From Gammaproteobacteria bacterium (GTDB lineage: Bacteria > Pseudomonadota > Gammaproteobacteria > SZUA-229), in contig JAGLQT010000207.1 of the NCBI GenBank assembly GCA_023136715.1, positions 1 through 8,447 on the forward strand: a DNA stretch of 8,447 nucleotides, read 5' to 3'. Numbering within the stretch: position 1 is the stretch's first letter; each line of letters begins with the position of its first letter. This document shows positions 1 through 6,664 of the stretch, piece by piece. The notes under the pieces were generated by a model. It did not search any database, was not told the origin of the DNA, and saw nothing but the letters and a program-made list of their open reading frames with translations. A program made the position numbers and the translations under genes.

Positions 1-556
1 TTTTTTCTGAACGCAGGCTATCGCGACGGTGAACCAGTACCACTTCATCCGCAATGTTGGAAAGATACAGCGCTTCTTCAACTGCGGTATTACCACCACC
101 GATAACGGCAACTTTTTGGCCACGGTAGAAGAAACCGTCACAGGTAGCACAGGCGGAAACGCCTTTGCCCTTGAAAGCTTCTTCTGATTCCAGACCAAGA
201 TACATAGCGCTGGCGCCGGTGGCGATGATCAACGCATCACAGGTGTATGAACCTGAGTCACCAGTCAGTTTTAACGGGCGTTCGCTAAAATCGACAGAGC
301 TGATCTGGTCAAAAATAATTTCAGTACCAAAACGCTCGGCGTGGGCTTTCATGCGTTCCATCAACTCTGGACCCTGTACTCCTTCGTTGTCGCCAGGCCA
401 GTTGTCTACTTCTGTCGTGGTAGTGAGCTGTCCGCCCATTTCCATGCCAGTGATCATAACGGGCTCAAGGTTGGCGCGTGCGCCATAAACAGCGGCAGTG
501 TAGCCAGCAGGGCCGGAACCAAGGATAAGTAAACGTGCGTGGCGAGTTTCGCTCAT
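1..556 (-). CDS. trxB: Thioredoxin reductase, N-terminal part (cut by window edge)
   Basis: Thioredoxin reductase is a cytoplasmic FAD enzyme that uses NADPH to reduce thioredoxin. The visible 185 codons begin MSETRHARLLILGSGPAG, with the FAD-binding GSGPAG at residues 13-18 and GGQLTTTTEVDNWPG at 41-55. The redox-active pair is in CATC (Cys136 and Cys139), followed by DGFFYRG. The NADPH-binding fold starts with GGGNTA at 153-158 and continues to HRRDSLR at 176-182, which contains the arginines that bind the NADPH phosphate. The motif order and spacing match E. coli TrxB (about 320 residues), so roughly 135 C-terminal residues lie to the left of the window. The ATG at 556 is supported by an AGGAG ribosome site (complement of 563-567) six bases upstream. 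The gene is transcribed away from ald, as trxB is from lrp in E. coli. The reading frame is intact throughout. Confidence 0.97.
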   Translation of the reverse strand, partial: MSETRHARLLILGSGPAGYTAAVYGARANLEPVMITGMEMGGQLTTTTEVDNWPGDNEGVQGPELMERMKAHAERFGTEIIFDQISSVDFSERPLKLTGDSGSYTCDALIIATGASAMYLGLESEEAFKGKGVSACATCDGFFYRGQKVAVIGGGNTAVEEALYLSNIADEVVLVHRRDSLRSEK

Positions 557-719
557 GGTGATCTCCTGAAAAAAATCGATATTCTTTGAATTGGGCGCTA
601 TATTAGCAAATCTTAAATAATATGCGCACAGTATATTCGTAAGGATATATGGTTTTTTGTTGTCTGTTTTTTAATAGACTAGGGATCATGATGATTTGTT
701 TGAAGAGAGTGCTGTTTAG
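557..719. promoter_or_regulatory. Divergent trxB / ald intergenic region
   Basis: This 163-base spacer separates two genes pointing outward, so it must contain the start signals of both trxB (minus) and ald (plus). It is AT-rich. It contains the trxB ribosome site (CTCCT at 563-567 on the plus strand) and the purine stretch GAAGAGAG (702-709) that serves as ribosome site for ald. I looked for sigma-70 -35/-10 pairs and found only weak AT-rich matches, none convincing enough to list. No lrp-like or other small coding frame is present. Confidence 0.55.
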
Positions 720-1799
720 ATGGGAATGCTGAAAATAGGAATACCTAAAGAAACGATGCGGGGTGAGGGACGCGTCGCTCTGGTCCCAGCAGATTGCCGG
801 ACGCTGGTAGAAGCAGGCTGCCATGTTTGTATTGAACAGGGTGCAGGCGTGAACAGTGGTTATGTTGATGCGGATTACAGTGCGGCGGGTGTCGAAGTGC
901 TGGCTTCGACAGAAGCACTGTATACGGTGGCGGAACTGGTGGTGAAAGTGAAGCAGCCACTGGCACACGATTTAAAATATTTAACAAGTGACCATCTGGT
1001 GTTCAGCTATCTGCATCTAGCAGCTGATAAGTTGCTGGTTGAGCAGTTGTGCGAGCTGGGTTTAACCGCTATTCCGTTTGAGATGGTTTCCAATGATCAG
1101 GGGGGACATCCCTTACTGGCACCGATGAGTGCCGTTGCCGGGCGTTTGTCGGTGATCAGGGGGGCTCGTTTATTGTTTGGTACCTCAGGCGGTCGCGGTG
1201 TTTTGCTGGGTGGCGTTGATGGTGCCGAGCGCGGGCGAGTGGTTGTGCTGGGTGCGGGTGTGGCGGGTAGTCATGCGGTGACGACAGCCCTGGGGCTGGA
1301 AGCCGAGGTGCATGTTTTTGATTTGAATGAGCAGCGACTGGCTAGCTTGAAGGCAAAACATCCTGAATTGATAACGCATATATCTGAGCCGGATGTGGTT
1401 GCGGATGTCTGTGAACAGGCAGATCTGGTGGTGGGTGCGGTGATGGTGGCGGGCCGTCGTGCCCCGATGGTGTTAACTCTCGATATGATCGAACGTATGC
1501 CGAATGGCAGCGTAATTGTCGATATCGCCATCGATCAGGGTGGTTGTGTTGAAGATATCAGGGTCACTGATGCCGAAGAACTCGCCTATACCTCGCAGGG
1601 TGTGATTCATTCGGCGGTGCCGAATATGCCGGGGGCAGTGCCGCGCACAGCCGCGCAGTCACTTTCATCGGCGATAGCGCCTTATGTTCAACGCCTGGCG
1701 GCCGGGAAATTATCCAGTGATGCGTATTTGCAGGCCGCAGTGGCTGTTTCTGGGGGAAGGGTGATTGATCCTGTTTTGCAGCAGGAACTGGATTTGTAA
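720..1799 (+). CDS. ald: Alanine dehydrogenase (AlaDH/PNT family)
   Basis: Alanine dehydrogenase interconverts L-alanine with pyruvate plus ammonium using NAD, in the cytoplasm. By comparison with the Mycobacterium tuberculosis enzyme, the substrate and catalytic residues are present: Arg18 (GRVAL), Lys78 (VKVKQP), His99 (YLHLAA) and Asp272 (DIAIDQGG). The Rossmann motif is GAGVAG at 178-183, with acidic Asp201 (VFDLN) placed to bind the NAD ribose. SVPNMPGAVPRT-type sequence is seen as SAVPNMPGAVPRT at 298-310. At 359 residues it is slightly shorter than the usual 370 or so. Two deviations stand out: the family's PMSEVAGR reads PMSAVAGR (Ala138 for Glu), and the C-terminus is divergent and short. 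The ATG at 720 sits ten bases after GAAGAGAG; the ATG at 726 would match the usual MLKIGIPKE start but lies far from that site. The gene sits where lrp sits in E. coli. Family membership is certain and substrate specificity is inferred. Confidence 0.88.
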   Translation: MGMLKIGIPKETMRGEGRVALVPADCRTLVEAGCHVCIEQGAGVNSGYVDADYSAAGVEVLASTEALYTVAELVVKVKQPLAHDLKYLTSDHLVFSYLHLAADKLLVEQLCELGLTAIPFEMVSNDQGGHPLLAPMSAVAGRLSVIRGARLLFGTSGGRGVLLGGVDGAERGRVVVLGAGVAGSHAVTTALGLEAEVHVFDLNEQRLASLKAKHPELITHISEPDVVADVCEQADLVVGAVMVAGRRAPMVLTLDMIERMPNGSVIVDIAIDQGGCVEDIRVTDAEELAYTSQGVIHSAVPNMPGAVPRTAAQSLSSAIAPYVQRLAAGKLSSDAYLQAAVAVSGGRVIDPVLQQELDL

Positions 1800-1821
1800 G
1801 TATTTGGGTAAATCAGGCACG

Positions 1822-1833
1822 GCCAAATTTGGC
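1822..1833. repeat. 12-bp perfect palindrome upstream of the ftsK promoter
   Basis: GCCAAATTTGGC is fully self-complementary. It lies between the ald stop codon and the putative ftsK -35 element, ending nine bases before it. Its position and symmetry fit an operator for a dimeric regulator, but no regulator is known to me for this site. No U-tract follows, so it is not a terminator for ald. Confidence 0.4.
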
Positions 1834-1842
1834 AGTAATGAC

Positions 1843-1870
1843 CTGACGCCGGTTTAAAACTGGGTATAAT
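1843..1870 (+). promoter_or_regulatory. Sigma-70-type promoter for ftsK-lolA-rarA
   Basis: A perfect -10 box TATAAT (1865-1870) is preceded at 16 bp by CTGACG (1843-1848), which matches TTGACA at four of six positions. Transcription would start near 1877, giving a leader of about 50 bases before the TTG start of ftsK. It is the only strong-looking promoter between ald and ftsK and would drive the downstream operon. There is no visible LexA-type CTGT-N8-ACAG operator here. Confidence 0.65.
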
Positions 1871-1881
1871 GGGCGAGATTT

Positions 1882-1897
1882 CGGGGCAACAGCCCCG
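1882..1897 (+). promoter_or_regulatory. GC-rich hairpin in the ftsK mRNA leader
   Basis: CGGGGC (1882-1887) pairs perfectly with GCCCCG (1892-1897) around an AACA loop. The hairpin would form within the first 25 or so bases of the mRNA made from the TATAAT promoter. It is followed by TTGAGTTTC, not a run of U, so it does not look like an intrinsic terminator. A 5' stabilising stem or a modulator of translation are possible roles. Confidence 0.5.
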
Positions 1898-1928
1898 TTG
1901 AGTTTCATACTAAATCGGGAATATTGGA

Positions 1929-4256
1929 TTGGGTCAGGCGCGTCGTAAAAAATCAACAACAGGTACAGAGCTTACCTCGCATATTCAGCATGGTTTGCGC
2001 GAAGGCGCGATGCTGGTGCTGGGTGCGATTGCTTTATTCTTATTAACTGCATTTGTTACCTATAATGTGGATGACCCCGGCTGGTCGCATACGGGTATGC
2101 GTGAAAATATTCATAACGCAGCCGGTGTGGTTGGTGCCTGGTTTTCCGATGTCCTTTTCAGCCTGTTCGGTTATTTATCTTATTTACTGCCCGTGATCAT
2201 CGCCTACAGTGGCTGGCTGGTGATTCAGAGCGATCGTGAACACAGGGACGTGGATTATCACGTGCTGGCGATACGCTGGGCGGGTTTTTTCTTGACGTTG
2301 GGCGCCGGTTGTGCGCTCTCCAGTATTCATTTTTCTATTCCTGAAACTGCATTACCGCTGGATGGCGGCGGCATTTTGGGTCGCTGGTTGGGTGATGCTA
2401 TGGCCGGGGTGCTGGGTTTACTCGGTTCAACGTTGATTCTGCTGGCGGTGTTGCTGGCGGGGATTACGCTGTTCAGTGGACTATCATGGTTTACCGTGAT
2501 CGATTTTATCGGTGCCACGGGTCTGGCTATTTTTGTCTGGGTGCGCGAGAAGGTGAATGCTGTAATCGAGCGTGTTCAGGAGAATAAAGCCGGCGAGATT
2601 GCCAAACAGCACAGGCAGGAAGTGGTTGAAGCGGATAAGAAGAAAACGGCGGTACGCGAAGCCACGGGTACGAAAAAGGTACGCATCGAACCGACAGTCA
2701 AGAAAGTTGAGATTTCTGAGCGTATGGATCGCGAAAAACAGATTGCTTTGTTTGATGGCTCGGTGGATTCTGAATTGCCTGGTTTGCGTTTGCTTGATCC
2801 GCCCAAAGAGCATGTGCAGAGTTTTTCTACAGAAGCACTGGAGGCTTTGTCTCGTTTAGTTGAAATCAAGCTCGCTGATTTTAATATTGAGGTCCATGTG
2901 GTCGCGGTTCACCCTGGGCCGGTGGTTACACGTTTTGAAATGGAGTTAGCTGCAGGTATTAAGGCCAGCAAGATTACCGCTTTGTCAAAAGATCTCGCGC
3001 GCTCCCTGTCGGTAGTGAGCGTGCTGGTGGTTGAAGTGATTCCCGGTAAGTCGCTGGTTGGTCTGGAAATTCCAAACGAGAATAAAGAGATTGTATCTTT
3101 GAGTGAAATACTCATGTCGAAGGAGTTTGATAAATCAGCTTCACCACTGACCATTGGCCTGGGTAAGGATATTGGTGGTAATCCCATGGTGGCTGATCTG
3201 GCCAAAATGCCGCATTTGCTGGTAGCGGGTACCACAGGCTCGGGTAAATCAGTATGCGTCAATGCCATGCTGATGAGCTTGTTGTACAAGAGCAAACCCG
3301 CTGATGTGCGCATGATTTTAATCGACCCCAAAATGCTGGAATTGAATGTTTATGATGGCATTCCGCATTTACTGGCGCCGGTGGTGGTTGATATGAAGGA
3401 AGCCGCCAATGCTTTGCGCTGGTGTGTCGGTGAAATGGAAAATCGTTATTCGTTAATGTCGGCGTTAGGTGTGAGAAATATCACCGGTTACAACAAGAAA
3501 GTGAAAGAGGCGATTGCGGCGGGTACACCGATAGATGATCCGTTATTTGATGTTGAGCATGCCGCTCCCGGTGCACAGCCAGTGCCATTACAACCACTGC
3601 CTTATATCGTGATCGTTGTTGATGAGTTTGCTGATCTGTTTATGGTCGTCGGTAAGAAAATTGAAGAACTGATTGCGCGTATTACACAGAAGGCGCGTGC
3701 TTCGGGTATCCATCTTATTCTGGCAACACAACGGCCATCGGTAGACGTGATTACTGGTTTGATTAAGGCCAATATTCCTGCACGTATTGCGTTTCAGGTG
3801 TCCTCACGTGTTGATTCACGAACTATTCTTGATCAAATGGGTGCGGAGCAATTGCTGGGTCATGGTGATATGTTGTACCTGGAAGGCGGCAAGAGTATGC
3901 CAACGCGTATACATGGCGCTTTTGTCGATGACCATGAAGTACATAATGTAGTGAATTATCTTAAACAGCAGGGACAGGCTGAGTACATTGAAGAAATTCT
4001 TCAGGAAAACCAGGGCGTTTTGCCGGGCGAAGCGCCTGCATCGAGCGGTGATGAAGTGGATGCTTTGTATGATGAGGCGGTACGTATTGTTACTGAGACC
4101 CGCAAGGGTTCAATTTCCTATGTGCAGCGCCGTTTGAAAATTGGTTACAACCGTGCGGCCCGTATTGTTGAAGAAATGGAAGCATCCGGTGTGCTTAGTG
4201 CAGTGCAATCTAATGGCCAGCGTGAAGTGATTGCGCCGCCACCACCTGAGTTATAA
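1929..4256 (+). CDS. ftsK: DNA translocase FtsK, short-linker form
   Basis: FtsK is a septal, membrane-anchored, hexameric DNA pump that clears chromosome termini and activates XerCD recombination at dif. The 775 residues show an N-terminal membrane domain (hydrophobic stretches about 25-45, 64-99, 112-133 and 155-204). A short charged linker follows (about 205-290), then the alpha/beta motor with Walker A GTTGSGKS at 434-441 and Walker B VIVVDEFADL at 561-570 (Asp565, Glu566). The C-terminal gamma winged helix that reads KOPS and contacts XerD is at about 710-770, with the canonical IGYNRAARIVEEME. E. coli FtsK has 1,329 residues because of a much longer linker. The start is TTG: an in-frame stop at 1911-1913 leaves no ATG or GTG upstream, and the first in-frame ATG (about 2010) would cut into the first membrane helix. 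GGGA (1917-1920) is a modest ribosome site. lolA begins two bases after the stop. Confidence 0.97.
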   Translation: MGQARRKKSTTGTELTSHIQHGLREGAMLVLGAIALFLLTAFVTYNVDDPGWSHTGMRENIHNAAGVVGAWFSDVLFSLFGYLSYLLPVIIAYSGWLVIQSDREHRDVDYHVLAIRWAGFFLTLGAGCALSSIHFSIPETALPLDGGGILGRWLGDAMAGVLGLLGSTLILLAVLLAGITLFSGLSWFTVIDFIGATGLAIFVWVREKVNAVIERVQENKAGEIAKQHRQEVVEADKKKTAVREATGTKKVRIEPTVKKVEISERMDREKQIALFDGSVDSELPGLRLLDPPKEHVQSFSTEALEALSRLVEIKLADFNIEVHVVAVHPGPVVTRFEMELAAGIKASKITALSKDLARSLSVVSVLVVEVIPGKSLVGLEIPNENKEIVSLSEILMSKEFDKSASPLTIGLGKDIGGNPMVADLAKMPHLLVAGTTGSGKSVCVNAMLMSLLYKSKPADVRMILIDPKMLELNVYDGIPHLLAPVVVDMKEAANALRWCVGEMENRYSLMSALGVRNITGYNKKVKEAIAAGTPIDDPLFDVEHAAPGAQPVPLQPLPYIVIVVDEFADLFMVVGKKIEELIARITQKARASGIHLILATQRPSVDVITGLIKANIPARIAFQVSSRVDSRTILDQMGAEQLLGHGDMLYLEGGKSMPTRIHGAFVDDHEVHNVVNYLKQQGQAEYIEEILQENQGVLPGEAPASSGDEVDALYDEAVRIVTETRKGSISYVQRRLKIGYNRAARIVEEMEASGVLSAVQSNGQREVIAPPPPEL

Positions 4257-4258
4257 AT

Positions 4259-4885
4259 ATGCTTTTGTTGCGTCACTTTTTAAGTTCCATTTTTTTATTT
4301 GTGCTGGCTTCATCTGCGACGGCGGGTGAAGGTGAGCAATTGCTCGAGCGTTTTCTGACACAATCAAAAACCATGTCGGCTGATTTTGTGCAAACCTTGC
4401 GCACTGATGACAATGAGGTTTTGCAGGAGTCGAAGGGGCATTTTTATTTAAATCGGCCGGGTAAGTTTCGCTGGAATTATACGGAGCCTTATGCGCAGGA
4501 AATTGTTTCAGATGGTGAGCAAGTCTGGGTTTATGATGTCGATTTGAAGCAGGTGACAGTGCAAAATAAATCGGCATCAACAAACAATACACCGATGGCT
4601 TTGATGGAAGGTAAGCTGCAATTGAAGGAGGCTTACAATGTTAGTGAGCTGGATCATCGTGATGGTATTTATCGGCTGAAACTTTCCAGCAAATCAAAAG
4701 ATGTAGATTTTTCTGAGTTGATAGTCGGTGTCGATGAGCAGGGTTTGAAATTTATGCAACTGAGAGATCAGTTTGAGCAGACGACTGACATCGTGTTTGT
4801 GGAATTAGAGTTGAATAAGAAGTTAGCCAGTGATCTGTTCGAGTTTACGCCGCCGGAGGGTGTTGACGTTTACGGTGGTTCGTAA
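4259..4885 (+). CDS. lolA: Outer-membrane lipoprotein carrier protein LolA
   Basis: LolA is the periplasmic chaperone that takes lipoproteins released by LolCDE at the inner membrane and hands them to LolB at the outer membrane. The 208 residues begin with a signal peptide: Arg5, a hydrophobic core LSSIFLFVLASS, and a probable cleavage after Ala22 (ATA then GEG). No lipobox cysteine is present, as expected for a soluble carrier. The family core follows: LNRPGKFRWNYTEPYAQEIV (64-83), then SDGEQVWVYD, and a C-terminal DLFEFTPPEGVDV (192-204). The ATG lies two bases after the ftsK stop and overlaps no strong ribosome site (only weak GAG at 4248-4250), so translation is probably coupled to ftsK. 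Its last base is shared with the first base of rarA. Identification rests on both motifs and the conserved ftsK-lolA-rarA order. Confidence 0.95.
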   Translation: MLLLRHFLSSIFLFVLASSATAGEGEQLLERFLTQSKTMSADFVQTLRTDDNEVLQESKGHFYLNRPGKFRWNYTEPYAQEIVSDGEQVWVYDVDLKQVTVQNKSASTNNTPMALMEGKLQLKEAYNVSELDHRDGIYRLKLSSKSKDVDFSELIVGVDEQGLKFMQLRDQFEQTTDIVFVELELNKKLASDLFEFTPPEGVDVYGGS

Positions 4886-6216
4886 TGGATGACCTTTTAG
4901 CCGGTGCTGAGAATAACCAGCCTTATCGTCCACTGGCTGATCGCATGCGTCCAACTACGCTGGATGAGTTTTTTGGTCAACAGCATGTGCTGGCCGACGG
5001 TGGTGCTCTAAGGCAGGCGATCGAGGCCGGTAATCTTCATTCTATGGTGTTCTGGGGACCGCCCGGCACAGGTAAAACCACTTTAGCCAAGATTATTGCG
5101 CATTGTTCGAATGCTGCATTTATTAGTATTTCTGCCGTGCTTTCGGGTGTTAAGGATATTCGTTCGGCTATCGAACAGGCCAGGCAATATCGAGCTGAAG
5201 GTCGTTCGACCATTTTGTTTGTTGATGAGGTGCACCGCTTCAATAAATCACAACAGGATGCATTTCTGCCTTATGTTGAAGATGGCACGATCTATTTTGT
5301 CGGTGCGACTACCGAAAACCCTTCCTTTGAATTGAATAACGCTTTGCTTTCGCGAGTCAAAACTTATGTTCTAAAAAGCTTGCCGGTTGATGAAATCAAG
5401 CAATTGCTGGTTCGGGCTTTGCAGCACGAAGCGGGTCTGGCGAATGAAAATCTCGTTATTGAGGATGCTGAGCTTGATGCATTGGCAAGTATCGCCGATG
5501 GTGATGCACGTCGAGCATTGAATTTTCTTGAGATTGCCGCTGATTTAGCCGAGCCTGCCGACGATGGGCAGCGTGTGATTACTGCTGCTGTTGTACAGGA
5601 TGTTGGAGCGCATAGTTTGCGCCGATTCGATAAGGGCGGTGATGCCTTTTATGAGCAGATTTCAGCTTTGCATAAATCGGTACGTGGCAGTAATCCTGAT
5701 GCGGCTTTGTACTGGTTCGCTCGAATGATCGATGGTGGCTGTGATCCGCTCTATGTGGCACGGCGTGTGGTGCGCATCGCATCAGAAGATATAGGTAATG
5801 CTGATCCGCGCGGTTTGCAAATTGCGCTGGATGCCTGGCAGACCTACGAACGCCTGGGCAGTCCTGAGGGTGAGTTAGCGATAGCGCAGGCGATAGCTTA
5901 TCTGGCCAGTACTGCCAAGAGTAATGCTGTGTATATGGCCTGGAATGAGGCAATGGCAGATGCGGGCCAGTCGGGTAGTTTGGAGGTGCCCATGCATATC
6001 CGCAATGCGCCTACCGGGCTGATGAAAGACATGGGTTACGGTAAAGATTATCGCTATGCTCATAATGAGGAAGAGGCTTTTGCTGCCGGAGAAACCTATT
6101 TTCCTGAGGAAATGGGGGAGCGGGTTTATTATCAGCCGGTAGAAAGGGGGTTGGAGCTTAAAATTAAGGAAAAGCTGGATCGCTTGAGAGCGAAAAATAG
6201 CCAGTCAAAGGAATAG
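4885..6216 (+). CDS. rarA: Replication-associated recombination ATPase RarA (MgsA)
   Basis: RarA is a cytoplasmic AAA+ ATPase of the clamp-loader-related WRNIP1/Mgs1 family. It acts at stalled replication forks and single-strand gaps, interacting with SSB and DNA ends. The 443 residues match the E. coli protein (447) in length. Visible are the N-terminal PLADRMRPTTLDEFFGQQH (17-35), Walker A GPPGTGKTT (58-66), Walker B LFVDEVHRF (111-119), sensor 1 GATTEN (140-145), an LLSRV arginine-finger region (154-158) and sensor 2 GDARRALN (206-213). The C-terminal tetramerisation part contains ARMIDGGCDPLYVARRVVRIASEDIG spread over 279-304 and VPMHIRNAPTGLMK (368-381). The start ATG overlaps the lolA stop as TAATG, a classic coupling junction. 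A bidirectional terminator follows 18 bases after its stop, so the operon ends here and serS, its usual neighbour in E. coli, is absent. Confidence 0.97.
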   Translation: MDDLLAGAENNQPYRPLADRMRPTTLDEFFGQQHVLADGGALRQAIEAGNLHSMVFWGPPGTGKTTLAKIIAHCSNAAFISISAVLSGVKDIRSAIEQARQYRAEGRSTILFVDEVHRFNKSQQDAFLPYVEDGTIYFVGATTENPSFELNNALLSRVKTYVLKSLPVDEIKQLLVRALQHEAGLANENLVIEDAELDALASIADGDARRALNFLEIAADLAEPADDGQRVITAAVVQDVGAHSLRRFDKGGDAFYEQISALHKSVRGSNPDAALYWFARMIDGGCDPLYVARRVVRIASEDIGNADPRGLQIALDAWQTYERLGSPEGELAIAQAIAYLASTAKSNAVYMAWNEAMADAGQSGSLEVPMHIRNAPTGLMKDMGYGKDYRYAHNEEEAFAAGETYFPEEMGERVYYQPVERGLELKIKEKLDRLRAKNSQSKE

Positions 6217-6234
6217 TAATATAAATAAGTGAGT

Positions 6235-6273
6235 ACAAACAAAAACAGAGGCTAAGCCTCTGTTTTTGTTTGT
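6235..6273. terminator. Bidirectional intrinsic terminator
   Basis: An 18-bp perfect inverted repeat (6235-6252 with 6256-6273) surrounds a TAA loop. The inner stem is CAGAGGC/GCCTCTG, flanked by A-rich sequence on the left arm and TTTTTGTTTG on the right arm. Read from either strand it gives a GC stem followed by a U-rich tract. It therefore ends the ftsK-lolA-rarA transcript (rarA stop 18 bases upstream) and the convergent response-regulator transcript (stop codon 20 bases away). Confidence 0.95.
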
Positions 6274-6292
6274 GTATTTTATCTACTTATGA

Positions 6293-6664
6293 TTAAGGTG
6301 GCAGTATCTTATTAACGATATTCAGAACCCGGTTAGGCTGGATTGGTTTGGTAATCCAGGCATCGGTAGAAACGGTTTCACCATCTTCCAGTCTTTCTTG
6401 CTCATTTTCAGTGGTGAGCATACAGATAGGGGTGTAGGCATGATCTTCAAGTTTTCTGATTTCCCAGATAAACTCGATACCATCCATATTAGGCATATTC
6501 AAATCAGTAATAACCAGGTCAACATGCTGTCCACTGTTAAGAATGGTCATTCCCTCAACGCCGTCACCCGCCGTTAAAGTATTGTAACCAGCTACTTTTA
6601 AAACAGTTTTCATGACAGCCAGAATGGATCTGGTGTCATCAACGATTAAAATGGTTTTTGCCAT
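6293..6664 (-). CDS. Single-domain response regulator (CheY-like)
   Basis: This 123-residue protein is a receiver domain and nothing more, so it should work through protein contacts, not DNA binding. The acidic pocket is Asp9-Asp10 (LIVDDTRS), the phospho-acceptor is Asp54 (VITDLNMPNMDG), the conserved Thr is in MLTTE (Thr84 or 85) and the conserved Lys is Lys106 (WITKP). The segment before the lysine reads TVSTDAWITKP, lacking the usual AGAxG turn and carrying Trp where flagellar CheY has Tyr106. I chose the ATG at 6664 because GAGGAA (complement of 6669-6674) lies just upstream; an in-frame ATG at 6676 would add four residues but has no ribosome site. It clearly resembles the divergent regulator at 6972 (shared NMPNMDGI, RKL and LTTE). 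It is divergent from a cheY-cheA pair, so a CheA partner is likely but inferred. Confidence 0.92.
   Translation of the reverse strand: MAKTILIVDDTRSILAVMKTVLKVAGYNTLTAGDGVEGMTILNSGQHVDLVITDLNMPNMDGIEFIWEIRKLEDHAYTPICMLTTENEQERLEDGETVSTDAWITKPIQPNRVLNIVNKILPP

Noticed and set aside
165..532. Plus-strand open frames over the trxB region.
   Set aside because: They are antisense to the clear trxB reading frame with its intact FAD, CATC and NADPH motifs.
603..968. Open frame of 121 codons on the minus strand across the trxB-ald spacer and the start of ald.
   Set aside because: It is antisense to a well-supported gene, is rich in His, Cys and Arg as expected of a shadow frame, and has no recognisable motif.
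960..976. TGGCAC followed by an AT-rich stretch, resembling half of a sigma-54 promoter.
   Set aside because: The required TTGC element is missing at the correct spacing and the site is inside ald.
1813..1846. Possible ald terminator: TCAGG (1813-1817) pairing with CCTGA (1842-1846) around the 12-bp palindrome.
   Set aside because: The stem is broken by unpaired bases and no U-tract follows, so it lacks the form of an intrinsic terminator.
2484..2869. Several open frames on both strands overlapping the FtsK linker region.
   Set aside because: They lie wholly inside ftsK in other frames, have no motifs or ribosome sites and arise from the low-stop composition of the region.
3023..3030. GCTGGTGG, identical to the E. 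coli Chi octamer, inside ftsK.
   Set aside because: One copy in a G- and T-rich coding strand is expected by chance, and whether Chi has this sequence in this organism is unknown.
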